DNA from: Duncaniella dubosii
GTDB taxonomy: Bacteria; Bacteroidota; Bacteroidia; Bacteroidales; Muribaculaceae
Assembly: GCF_004803915.1 (NCBI RefSeq)
Contig: NZ_CP039396.1
Coordinates: 496,001 to 560,000 of the forward strand
DNA: 64,000 bases
Reading direction: 5' to 3'
Positions 17,984 to 26,075 of this stretch are shown here, in pieces. Within the stretch, counting starts at the first letter, position 1; each line of letters starts with the position of its first letter. The position numbers were made by a program, and so were the translations under genes. The notes under the pieces were generated by a model. It saw only the letters and a list, made by a program, of their open reading frames with translations. It did not search any database and was not told the DNA's origin.

Positions 17984-18013
17984 AAAGATAAAACTATAAT
18001 TGAGTTATTGCAA
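17983..18013 (-). promoter_or_regulatory. Promoter of blaI
   Basis: On the minus strand TTG (18011-18013), a 20-bp gap, then TATCTTTG (17983-17990): a good Bacteroidota -33/-7 pair directly overlapping the dyad. Confidence 0.7.
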
Positions 18014-18044
18014 CGTATGCGCAATATTTTAGTGTTAAAAATAC

Positions 18045-19048
18045 CTAAAATAGCTTATACGCGAATCTGACGCTGACCACCGGATAGACCTTGAAAGTTG
18101 TCATGAGGTCCACATAGTCGCCCGGCTTGCCCTTGATATTTACCACATCCTTGGTCAGATTAGTGCCGTCGTGAGTGACGAGCGAGGGCGATCCGCCCCA
18201 GATCATCATGCCGCAATCCACGTCGAGAGTGAAGCGCTTCGACTTGCCGAGGTCGCCCGTGTAGCCAAGCCCGACGTAGGGCTTGAAAGCATTGACGAAA
18301 GCCGAGACCTTGACCATACCGTCGGTGTCGGGCTGCATCATATAGGGTTTGCCGTCCTTGAAGTCTCCGACATGGATGCCCATGTGGCCTTCGGTCTCGA
18401 GGTCGGCGCGGAGGTCGTCGACGAGGAACGGATCGAGATACGTGTCGCCGAAAATAGGCTTGTCGATGGCATCGTCGCTCATGATGAAGTCATAGAAGTT
18501 ATTATAGATGTTGACAGCCACGAGCGACGGCATCTCGCCCATCGTGTTGAGCGCCTTGGCCACCTTGCGCGAACCGGCATAGAAACCGACGGTCGCCCTC
18601 CAGCCTTTGGTTTTCCAAGGATAGATGTCGAAGAGCATCTTGAAATTGGTCATGGTCGGTTTGCCGTCAAGCTCAACGCGGTCGTCGACCTCGATGCCGG
18701 TCAGACGGTGCATATAGTTCTGCAGCTTCTCGAAATTGTTGGCTGTGACTCCGCCCCCGTCCGAATAGCTCTGGAGGCTGAACGACATCGGAAAGGCGAT
18801 GTGGGGAGTGAAATCCACTCCGGCCCTGACGCGGAGATAGTCGGTCACATGGGTCGAGAGGTCGAGGCCGAGGCCGGTGCTGCCGACCGAGACTCCGATA
18901 TCAAGATGGCGGAAAACATTGCGCTCCTTTGCTCCGAAAGACATCTGAGCTTCCGGTCGCTATCCTGCGCATGAATCGCGCTCACAAAAAACAATCCAAT
19001 AATTACGGTAGTGATCCTGCGGACAACTCCTTTTGTGCTGTGTGTCAT
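18045..19048 (-). pseudogene. Outer-membrane protein with signal peptide, frameshifted near the N-terminus
   Basis: The main open frame (299 codons from 18944) starts MSFGAKERNVFRHLDIGVSV and has the alternating pattern of a beta-barrel, ending in an aromatic residue ('VSVRFAYKLF'). It lacks a signal peptide. An overlapping frame from the ATG at 19048 encodes a typical one ('RRITTVIIGLFFVSAIHAQ'). Adding one base near 18953-18956 joins them into a protein of about 334 residues ('AQDSDPEAQMSFG' or similar). The barrel frame alone has an upstream stop, so the join is convincing. The protein resembles no family I can name; it is probably an outer-membrane protein of unknown role. The break matches the other single-base deletions of the window and is likely an error in the sequence. 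Confidence 0.75.
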
Positions 19049-19122
19049 GCTGATGGGTTGATTGATTTTATTTCTTAAATAATATATATACTATAATTAC
19101 ATTTGTTGACAGATTCTCCCCG

Positions 19123-19130
19123 CAAAGTTA
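19123..19130 (-). promoter_or_regulatory. Candidate -7 element of the outer-membrane gene
   Basis: TAACTTTG on the minus strand, about 75 nt upstream of the ATG at 19048. The -33 element is unclear. Confidence 0.45.
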
Positions 19131-19187
19131 CAAAATTCTTCCAAATTTCCGAAAATTTAAACAGTGAAACATTTTTTCCGTTAAAAC

Positions 19188-19219
19188 TTGTTGCGTTTCG
19201 CATATTTTTACTACCTTTG
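19188..19219 (+). promoter_or_regulatory. Promoter of the surface lipoprotein-OmpA operon
   Basis: TTG (19188-19190), a 21-bp gap and TACCTTTG (19212-19219), a good Bacteroidota promoter. Transcription would begin near 19226, leaving a leader of about 245 nt. Confidence 0.65.
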
Positions 19220-19332
19220 CCACCTGATAAGATTATCAACGTGGAACTCAACATTTACTCTAACTCAACTATGACAGCAACCGAATTTTCACTTTCAACT
19301 TAAAACCAAAAACCACTGACGTTGCAGCAGGA

Positions 19333-19363
19333 TATTATATAATTCTAAGGTTATTATATAATA
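19333..19363 (+). promoter_or_regulatory. A/T-rich hairpin in the leader of the lipoprotein gene
   Basis: TATTATATAAT (19333-19343) and its exact complement ATTATATAATA (19353-19363) around TCTAAGGTT. Each arm is itself nearly palindromic. It could stabilise or regulate the mRNA; function unproven. Confidence 0.55.
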
Positions 19364-19472
19364 CTAACAACGGTCGGGACGCTTTTCCACAAGCCAATCC
19401 CGCCGGGAAAGACATACACACGGATTCAATAATTTATAACGACTAATACATATTTAATTTAATCAAACTGAA

Positions 19473-22031
19473 ATGAAGAAAAAATTCATCCCAGGTCTGC
19501 TTCTTTTGGCGCTTACTGCCGGAGGATTCAGCACTTTTACTTCATGTAAGGATACAGACGAAGATCTGTATATCAACCTTCGCGGTGAGCAGGTTAGCCT
19601 TCAGGCAGCCCTCGATGCCCTGAAGGAGCAACTTGCCAACTGTGGCACAAACTGCCAGAATGAAATCAAGCGTCTTGAAGATCTCATCAATGGCAAGCCC
19701 GGTTACACAGAATCCGAAATCAAGGGTTGGATTACTGATCTTACCAATCAGTATGCCACTCAGGAAGCTTTAAAACAACTTGCCGACCGTGTCGCAGCTC
19801 TTGAAGGCAAAGAACCCGGAGGAAACGACCAGTTCAAACCTGAAGATGTTACTACTCTTACCGATCTTATCGCCATCGCTGACCAGCTCAAAGCCTTGGT
19901 AGGTGAAAACGGAACCGTAAACACTCTTTCAACTGAAATTGAAAATCTCAAGAAAGTTCTCAACGGCGACGGAACTAACCCCGGCCTACTTGCAACCGTC
20001 AGCGGTCTCGAAGCTTGGTTTGAAAACATAGGTCTTACAGTTGATGAATTCCAGACTTACGTAAAGCAGGGTGAATTCGTTCTCTCAAACAAGGCAGCTC
20101 TCGAAGCTCTCGTAAAACTTCAGAACGACGGTACTCTCAACGAAGATGCCCTCAAGGCTCTCAACGAAGTTTACGCTGACCTCGCAGGCATTGACGAGAT
20201 GTACAACACTATCTTCAAGGGCGTTGAAGCTCCTGCCGACGGATGGTGGAACTACGCAGAGGTTATGCAGAACATCAAGAACAACTCTGCCGCCATCGCA
20301 GAACTTCAGGACGAAGTTGACGCTATCTTCAACCGTATCAACGACTTGGTGACAAGCCTCATCCTCCAGTCTGCATCAAACCACCTCTACGGTACATTCA
20401 ACACACCCTTCGGCATCAACTCTATGGTGCTCATGGCCAACTTCGGTCACCTCGCTATCGACCTCAACCAGTTCCCGGTTTCGGCAGCAAAGGATATGGG
20501 TGCAGAATGCTACTCAGACTCAAACATCGACTGGTCGTCAATCACTTCCGACAAGTATGACCTGACTTCAACAATTCTTGCCTATACTACCAACAACGGA
20601 CAAGCTACTCTTGGTAACCTCTGGTTCACTGTTAACCCCGGAACTGTCAACCACCTCGACAAGGCCGGTTTCGAACTCGTCAACAGCCGCGACGAAGTTT
20701 CAAAAGTAAACCTCGTTGACATCACTAAGGACGACGAAACCCTCATCCAGTTCGGTGTTAACTCCAACTCTCGTGCAGCCGGCAACGGCAACGGCCTCTA
20801 CCGCGCTGAAGCAACTGTAGCAGTTGACGACCTCGACGCAATCAAGGTCAACATCGAGTCAGGTCTCGCACAGGCTCTCAAAGACGCTGTCAAGAACCAC
20901 ACTGCAGCTGACATGGCTCACCTTCTCAAGGCTATCTACAGCCAGCTCCAGAACGTATGCGACGCTAACGCACTCCGCTATACTTACGAAGCTATTTCAG
21001 GCAAGGGTGGCGCTACTTCAACTCAGAAGGTTTACTCTAACTACGGTCTTGCTGCAACTGCCTTCAAGCCCCTCTCGTTCGCTACTCTCAAGGGTGAATC
21101 ATTCCACAAACTCCCGACTATCGATCCTATCGAAATCGACAAGTCGCTCGTTGACCTCGGCCTCAAGCCCTTCGAAATCGGCGATGTAAAGCTTGATGTA
21201 GAACTCGACCTCGGCAAGATTGAATTCGATGAAGTTGGTGAAACTATCATCGAAGTCAAAGTTCCTTCTCATTTCAATGAAAACGGTGAAGCCGATGCTT
21301 GGACATATGAAAAGGTAAATATCACCGGTGACCTCCAGCAGATTGTTGACAAACTTCAGGCTTCTGTCAACGAATGGTTCGAAGGCAAGGTTGACGAACC
21401 CAGCCTTAACGAAAAGCTCCAGAGCCAGATTGAAGCAGCTGTCGACTCAGCATTCAACGGTCCTGACGGCCTCATCGCAAGCATCGAAAATCAGGTTAAC
21501 GACATGATGGGCAGCATTCAGGATAAGCTCGACAACCTCGTTGACCAGATCAACAAGGATTACCTCAACAAGGTTAACAAGCTCATCGACAAATACAACT
21601 CTATTGCTGACCGCATCAACAAGGTTCTCAGCGATCCTAACCACTACCTCCAGAGCGTGATGTTCATCCGCAAGGCTGACGGCAACCTCGGCTTCCTCAG
21701 CACCAACGCTAAGCAGCCCTCACAGTTCAAGGGTAACGGCGAAGCTATCGAGCTTTTCGCTACTACCTACAACTTCGAGACTGTCTGCCCCGCATTCAAG
21801 AAGATTGTCGGCGTTGTCAAGGTTACCGACCAGAACGGCAACGAAAACACAGCTCTCAAGAATGCTGCCAACGCAAGCATGGCTAAGGTTCTCGACGGTC
21901 GCGTAAACCGCGTGGCTCTCGACGTTCGCGGTGCCAAGGGTGGTGTCTTCACCTACGAAATCGCTTATCAGGCAATGGACTTCACCGGTCACACTTCAAC
22001 TGTTAAGTGCTACGTACAGGTAATCCGCTAA
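19473..22031 (+). CDS. Abundant surface-exposed lipoprotein, function unknown
   Basis: An 852-residue lipoprotein. Residues 1-25 form a lipoprotein signal ending 'STFTSC', and the residues after the cysteine (KDTDEDL) match the acidic Bacteroidota lipoprotein export signal that sends lipoproteins to the outer face of the outer membrane. Residues about 35-120 ('LRGEQVSLQAALDALKEQLANC' region and beyond) and a second stretch near 640-730 look like coiled coil; the middle is beta-rich. It recalls the large coiled-coil lipoproteins of gut Bacteroidales but I recognise no named domain. Codon use is strongly biased to AAC, CTC, ATC and GAA, unlike many neighbours, indicating very high expression. 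An ompA gene follows after 39 nt, probably in the same transcript. Confidence 0.88.
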   Translation: MKKKFIPGLLLLALTAGGFSTFTSCKDTDEDLYINLRGEQVSLQAALDALKEQLANCGTNCQNEIKRLEDLINGKPGYTESEIKGWITDLTNQYATQEALKQLADRVAALEGKEPGGNDQFKPEDVTTLTDLIAIADQLKALVGENGTVNTLSTEIENLKKVLNGDGTNPGLLATVSGLEAWFENIGLTVDEFQTYVKQGEFVLSNKAALEALVKLQNDGTLNEDALKALNEVYADLAGIDEMYNTIFKGVEAPADGWWNYAEVMQNIKNNSAAIAELQDEVDAIFNRINDLVTSLILQSASNHLYGTFNTPFGINSMVLMANFGHLAIDLNQFPVSAAKDMGAECYSDSNIDWSSITSDKYDLTSTILAYTTNNGQATLGNLWFTVNPGTVNHLDKAGFELVNSRDEVSKVNLVDITKDDETLIQFGVNSNSRAAGNGNGLYRAEATVAVDDLDAIKVNIESGLAQALKDAVKNHTAADMAHLLKAIYSQLQNVCDANALRYTYEAISGKGGATSTQKVYSNYGLAATAFKPLSFATLKGESFHKLPTIDPIEIDKSLVDLGLKPFEIGDVKLDVELDLGKIEFDEVGETIIEVKVPSHFNENGEADAWTYEKVNITGDLQQIVDKLQASVNEWFEGKVDEPSLNEKLQSQIEAAVDSAFNGPDGLIASIENQVNDMMGSIQDKLDNLVDQINKDYLNKVNKLIDKYNSIADRINKVLSDPNHYLQSVMFIRKADGNLGFLSTNAKQPSQFKGNGEAIELFATTYNFETVCPAFKKIVGVVKVTDQNGNENTALKNAANASMAKVLDGRVNRVALDVRGAKGGVFTYEIAYQAMDFTGHTSTVKCYVQVIR

Positions 22032-22070
22032 TCGAATCGTCAAGGCTCAAATCTTTAGAAAACTAAAAAC

Positions 22071-23225
22071 ATGAAAATTAACAAGTTATTTCTAACAGCC
22101 TCATTCGCCCTCTGTGCAGCCTTCATGGCTAACGCACAGGAGGCGCAGGAGGAGACAGAATATGTCTTCCAGCCCCACTGGTATGTCCAAGGGCAGGTTG
22201 GTATGCAGGAGACCTTGGGAGAAACCAGCTTCGGCAAACTCGCATCGTTCAACGCACAGGTTGGCGTAGGCTACCGCTTCAACCCCGTACTCGGCGCACG
22301 CCTCATCTTCAACGGATGGACCTCAAAAGGTTCAATCGAAGTTGACGGCAAGCGTTCAGACTGGAAGTGGAACTACGTAGCTCCCACCGTCAACGCAACA
22401 GTCGACCTCGTTAACCTCATCGGCGGCTTCAACCCCGAGCGTCCCGTCAACGCCGGCATCTTCGCTGGTATCGGCGCTAACATCGCAGCCCGCAACGGCG
22501 AGGCCAACGACGTCAACAACGCCCTCAAGGCAAGCGTCTACAAGGATCTCGACGCAGCTGCCCGCCCCGACGTGCTCCGCAACATCTGGACCGGCACAAA
22601 GGCCCGCTTCGTAGGTCAGTTCGGCGTTTATGCTGACTACAACCTCACCAGCAACCTCAAACTCGGCCTCGAACTTCAAGCCAACGTCCTCCCCGACGGC
22701 TACAACTCAAAGAAGGCAGGTAACGCCGACTGGTATTTCAACGGCCTCGTAGGCGTGAAGTATGCTTTCGGAACAACCTTCACCAAGCAGAAGCGCAAAA
22801 AGTGCTGCGCCGCTACCGCCGAACCCAAGATCATCGAAAAGATCGTGGAAGTTCCCGTAGAGAAGATCGTAGTCAAGGAAGTAATCAAGGAAGTGCCCGC
22901 ACCTCTTACCCGCGACGTATTCTTCAAGATTTCTACCATCAAGATCACCAAGGACGAAATGTATAAGGTGGCTGAAGTTGCCCGCTACATGAAGACCAAC
23001 CCCGATACCAAGGTAACCGTAACAGGCTATGCCGACAAGGGAACAGGTTCAATGAAGCTCAACCTCCGTCTCTCGGCTCAGCGTGCCGAAGCGGTTGCCA
23101 ACGCCCTCATCAAGGAATACGGCATCGCTTCAGACCGCATCACAGTCAAGAGCATGGGTGAAGTAGAGGATCAGCCCTACCCCACTCCCGCTCAGAACCG
23201 TGTTGCAATCTGCATCGTTGAATAA
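22071..23225 (+). CDS. OmpA family outer-membrane protein
   Basis: A 384-residue protein with signal peptide (residues 1-22, ending 'AFMANAQ'). An N-terminal eight-strand-type barrel follows (about 30-240, 'YVQGQVGMQETLG'... 'GLVGVKYAFG'), then a hinge rich in Val, Glu and Lys ('EKIVEVPVEKIVVKEVIKEV'). The C-terminal OmpA domain (about 275-384) binds peptidoglycan, with the motif NLRLSAQRAEAV and 'TGYAD'. It anchors the outer membrane to the cell wall. Codon bias is as strong as in the lipoprotein gene before it, so this is likely a major envelope protein. A strong terminator follows. Confidence 0.95.
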   Translation: MKINKLFLTASFALCAAFMANAQEAQEETEYVFQPHWYVQGQVGMQETLGETSFGKLASFNAQVGVGYRFNPVLGARLIFNGWTSKGSIEVDGKRSDWKWNYVAPTVNATVDLVNLIGGFNPERPVNAGIFAGIGANIAARNGEANDVNNALKASVYKDLDAAARPDVLRNIWTGTKARFVGQFGVYADYNLTSNLKLGLELQANVLPDGYNSKKAGNADWYFNGLVGVKYAFGTTFTKQKRKKCCAATAEPKIIEKIVEVPVEKIVVKEVIKEVPAPLTRDVFFKISTIKITKDEMYKVAEVARYMKTNPDTKVTVTGYADKGTGSMKLNLRLSAQRAEAVANALIKEYGIASDRITVKSMGEVEDQPYPTPAQNRVAICIVE

Positions 23226-23257
23226 CCGGCGATTACGAAACACGTAAAGTCCTATAT

Positions 23258-23296
23258 ATCGGGGCTGTGTCTGAAATGGCGCAGCCCCGATTTTTA
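23258..23296 (+). terminator. Terminator of the lipoprotein-OmpA operon
   Basis: ATCGGGGCTG (23258-23267) / CAGCCCCGAT (23282-23291) followed by TTTTT, about 33 nt past the ompA stop. Confidence 0.9.
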
Positions 23297-23330
23297 ACAT
23301 TCTTTTCTTTCGGTTTAGTATTTTTTGTCG

Positions 23331-23338
23331 TAATTTTG
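23331..23338 (+). promoter_or_regulatory. -7 element of the secreted protein gene
   Basis: TAATTTTG, a consensus Bacteroidota -7 box, about 60 nt before the start codon at 23397. The upstream -33 is T-rich and not clear. Confidence 0.55.
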
Positions 23339-23396
23339 CAACTCGAAAAAACCATTCTTTGACATTTTTTTAATTTCACATATCTCCGATTTAGAA

Positions 23397-24569
23397 ATGA
23401 AGAAGCTCATCACAGCATTCGTCGCTACAGCCGTAGTACTCTCCGCATCGGCCAAGATTGAAGGTGACGGATATTACCGCGTCCAGAACTTCAAGACCGG
23501 ACGTTACATCTACGTACTTGACGACAAAGGCGAACTTAACTTTCAGGCAACGACAGCCGAACTCGGAGCGCTCCAGCTCTACAAGGACTATGAAAAAACC
23601 ATCTCCGACCCTTCGACAATCATCTATGTCAAGGATCTTAACGGCAAGAATCAGGACTTTGACCTCCAGACTCAGGGCACAGGCGTGAAGGCGATCATCG
23701 ACTATCCCGTCAGCATCCGTCTTGCAAATGCCAAACTCGAGACTTACATGGTCTTCGGACGCAACAGCGGCATGACCCGCTACATCGGCGACTCCACCGA
23801 GGGGGACTCTGACCGAGGTTATGTCACCTCCATAGGCAACGGCGATTATTTCCGCTGGTATTTTCACCCCGTCACCACCGACGACAGCAACTATTTCGGC
23901 ATACTTCCCGAATTAAATGACGGCGGCGACTTCTATGCCTCGCTCTACGCTGACTTCCCCTACACCTGCCATTCGGAGGGAATGACAGTCTACTATGTCA
24001 CATCGTATGCCGACGGCGTAGCCTATATCTATCCGATTGAAGGCACCGTCCCCAAGGGAACACCTGTCATCATCAAGTGTTCGTCGCCTTTCACCGCCGG
24101 CAACAAACTCGACCTCGGAGGCGAAGCAGCCCCCATCAGCTACAACAAGCTCAAAGGTGTCTACTTCAACAATACAAGCCTTCTCCACAAGAATCTTACC
24201 CCCAATGACCCGGAGACCATGCGAGTGCTCGGCAAACTCTCCGACGGCTCGGTCGGTTTCGTGAAATATACCGAAGCCAACCTGCCCCGCAACAAAGCCT
24301 ATCTCGTAGTGCCCGCCGGCTCGCCCGACGAAATCAGAATGGAAGTCGCAAGCTCAGGCATCGCCGACATAAGCGCCGACAGCAAAGAAGCGACCATCCG
24401 TGTCAACGGTCTCGATATCTATGTCGAGGGAGCGGAAATAACTGAAATCTACAGCATCACCGGCCAGCTTATCGCCCGTGGCAACGGCAACGGACACCTT
24501 TCAGTCCCCGCACCCGGACTCTATATCGTCAAGGCAGGGACAACCGTCCGCAAAATCATGGCCCGCTGA
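23397..24569 (+). CDS. Secreted protein with T9SS-like C-terminal domain, function unknown
   Basis: A 390-residue protein with a signal peptide (residues 1-19, MKKLITAFVATAVVLSASA). The body begins 'GDGYYRVQNFKTGRYIYV', the type of opening seen in secreted Bacteroidales proteins with beta-trefoil or beta-sandwich folds, but no enzyme motif is visible. The last 70 residues ('GIADI' ... 'EIYSITGQLIARG' ... 'LSVPAPGLYIVKAG' ... 'KIMAR') resemble the type A C-terminal sorting domain of the type IX secretion system. Whether this organism has that system cannot be seen here. It has its own promoter and a terminator and is not part of the ompA operon. Confidence 0.82.
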   Translation: MKKLITAFVATAVVLSASAKIEGDGYYRVQNFKTGRYIYVLDDKGELNFQATTAELGALQLYKDYEKTISDPSTIIYVKDLNGKNQDFDLQTQGTGVKAIIDYPVSIRLANAKLETYMVFGRNSGMTRYIGDSTEGDSDRGYVTSIGNGDYFRWYFHPVTTDDSNYFGILPELNDGGDFYASLYADFPYTCHSEGMTVYYVTSYADGVAYIYPIEGTVPKGTPVIIKCSSPFTAGNKLDLGGEAAPISYNKLKGVYFNNTSLLHKNLTPNDPETMRVLGKLSDGSVGFVKYTEANLPRNKAYLVVPAGSPDEIRMEVASSGIADISADSKEATIRVNGLDIYVEGAEITEIYSITGQLIARGNGNGHLSVPAPGLYIVKAGTTVRKIMAR

Positions 24570-24654
24570 CACATACGCAGGCTTCAACGCTTGACAGAAT
24601 AATAGGTTGTTTAAAAACTCTAAAATGGCCGTATGATTTTATGACCATCTGAAA

Positions 24655-24702
24655 AGCAGGACGACATTAACCGAATTTAAGGTTTGTCGCCCTGCTTTTT
24701 TC
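24655..24702 (+). terminator. Terminator after the secreted protein gene
   Basis: AGCAGGACGACA (24655-24666) pairs with TGTCGCCCTGCT (around 24685-24696) with one mismatch, plus inner AACC/GGTT pairing, followed by a run of T residues. Confidence 0.85.
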
Positions 24703-24797
24703 ACAATGCTTTCTTAAAATTAACACATACAGATGCCGGCCGACGGTTTGAGAGCGCTGCCGACAAACCTAATGAAACGTTCCGACGTTTTAACGAC

Positions 24798-25870
24798 ATG
24801 AAAATCATACTCGCAGCGCTGCCGGCCGTCGTCATGACCGCCTCGTGTGCGACTCCGGCAGAGAAAAACCGACAGACTATGGACAACGATAACATCAACA
24901 ACATTGAGACAATCTATTTTGCAGGAGGGTGCTTCTGGGGAACGGAACACTTCATCAAGCAGATCGACGGTGTGGTCGACACCGAAGCCGGCTATGCCAA
25001 CAGCCTGATTCCCGATCCGACCTACAGTGAGGTCTGCACCGGGCAGACAATGGCCGCCGAAGGCGTGAAAGTGGAGTATGACACCACTCGCATCGACCTG
25101 CCGTCACTGATTCAGCTCTATCTCATGACCATCGACCCGACTTCGGTCAACCGTCAGGGCAACGACCGGGGACTCAGTATAGGACAGGCATCTACTACAC
25201 CAATCCCCGCCAGCAGCAGACGGCTCTCGCCGAAATCGCAAAGGAAGCGCAGCTCCACCGCCTCCCGATAGCCGTCGAGGTCAAGGAGCTTCAGAATTTC
25301 TATCCGGCCGAAGAATATCATCAGGACTATCTCGACAAGAATCCGGGAGGATATTGCCACATAGACCCACGGCTGTTTGAAGTTGCCCGGCGAGTGACCA
25401 AGCGGCCACAGGCTCATGTCGACCCATCGGCCTACAGTCGTCCTGACGACGCGCGGCTGCGCTCGGAACTGACAGCGGAACAGTATGCCGTCACGCAGCA
25501 GAACGCCACCGAAGCGCCGTTCCGCAACGAGTATTTCGACAATCACGAAAAAGGAATCTATGTCGATGTCACGACAGGCGAACCGCTCTTCGTGTCGACC
25601 GACAAGTTTGACTCTGGATGTGGCTGGCCAAGCTTCTCGCACCCTGTCAGCGATGAAGTGATAGTCGAAAAGAGAGACCTTAGCCATGGAATGGACCGCA
25701 CGGAAGTCAGAAGCCGTGTCGGCGACTCACATCTCGGCCATGTGTTCCCAGACGGGCCTAAGGAGCGCGGAGGATTGCGCTACTGCATCAACAGCGCCTC
25801 GCTCCGGTTCATTCCTCTCAACAGGATGGCAGCCGAGGGCTACGGCCAATATATCCCGCTCGTCAGATAA
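24798..25870 (+). pseudogene. msrAB: Bifunctional methionine sulfoxide reductase MsrA-MsrB lipoprotein, frameshifted
   Basis: The start at 24798 gives a lipoprotein signal ending 'MTASC'; an in-frame start at 24684 lies over a terminator and is unlikely. The MsrA domain has the catalytic motif GGCFWG near residue 49 and 'EVCTGQT'. The MsrB domain has '[10 protein letters not shown]', 'DSHLGHVF' and the resolving region 'RYCINSASL'. The frame breaks in the G run at 25168-25171: adding one G restores '[16 protein letters not shown]' and joins both domains into about 357 residues. MsrA reduces the S- and MsrB the R-form of methionine sulfoxide, here on the periplasmic side, repairing oxidised proteins. 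The break follows the same pattern as the four other deletions and is likely a sequence error. Confidence 0.9.
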
Positions 25871-25946
25871 AGCATGGAAGAGCCGCATACGGCATAGAAT
25901 ATCATAGAAAAGAAACACATCCTGCATCCAAAGGACAAATCCTGCA

Positions 25947-25983
25947 CAAAAAAAGCCTGCGGTCCACATCGGGTCGCAGGCTT
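25947..25983 (-). terminator. Terminator of the transketolase gene
   Basis: AAGCCTGCG / CGCAGGCTT arms (25953-25961 and 25975-25983), followed on the minus strand by a run of seven T residues. It may also stop msrAB transcription. Confidence 0.88.
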
Positions 25984-26075
25984 CGATATAATATAAAGAA
26001 CTATCGTTAGATTGGTTGCAAAGTTATGACAATTTCTGTTGCCATGCAAGCAACCGGCGCTTGTCGCATGACTTT

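Larger units (their letters stand above)
19049..19472. other. Intergenic region between divergent surface-protein genes
   Basis: 424 bp with no gene. It holds the minus-strand -7 candidate at 19123-19130, the plus-strand promoter at 19188-19219 and a leader of about 245 nt with an A/T hairpin at 19333-19363. An open frame at 19103-19303 is A/T-rich and has no family resemblance; I do not regard it as a gene. Confidence 0.7.

Noticed and set aside
19103-19303. Short open frame in the lipoprotein leader
   Set aside because: It overlaps the promoter at 19188-19219, is A/T-rich and has no domain or signal peptide typical of a real gene.
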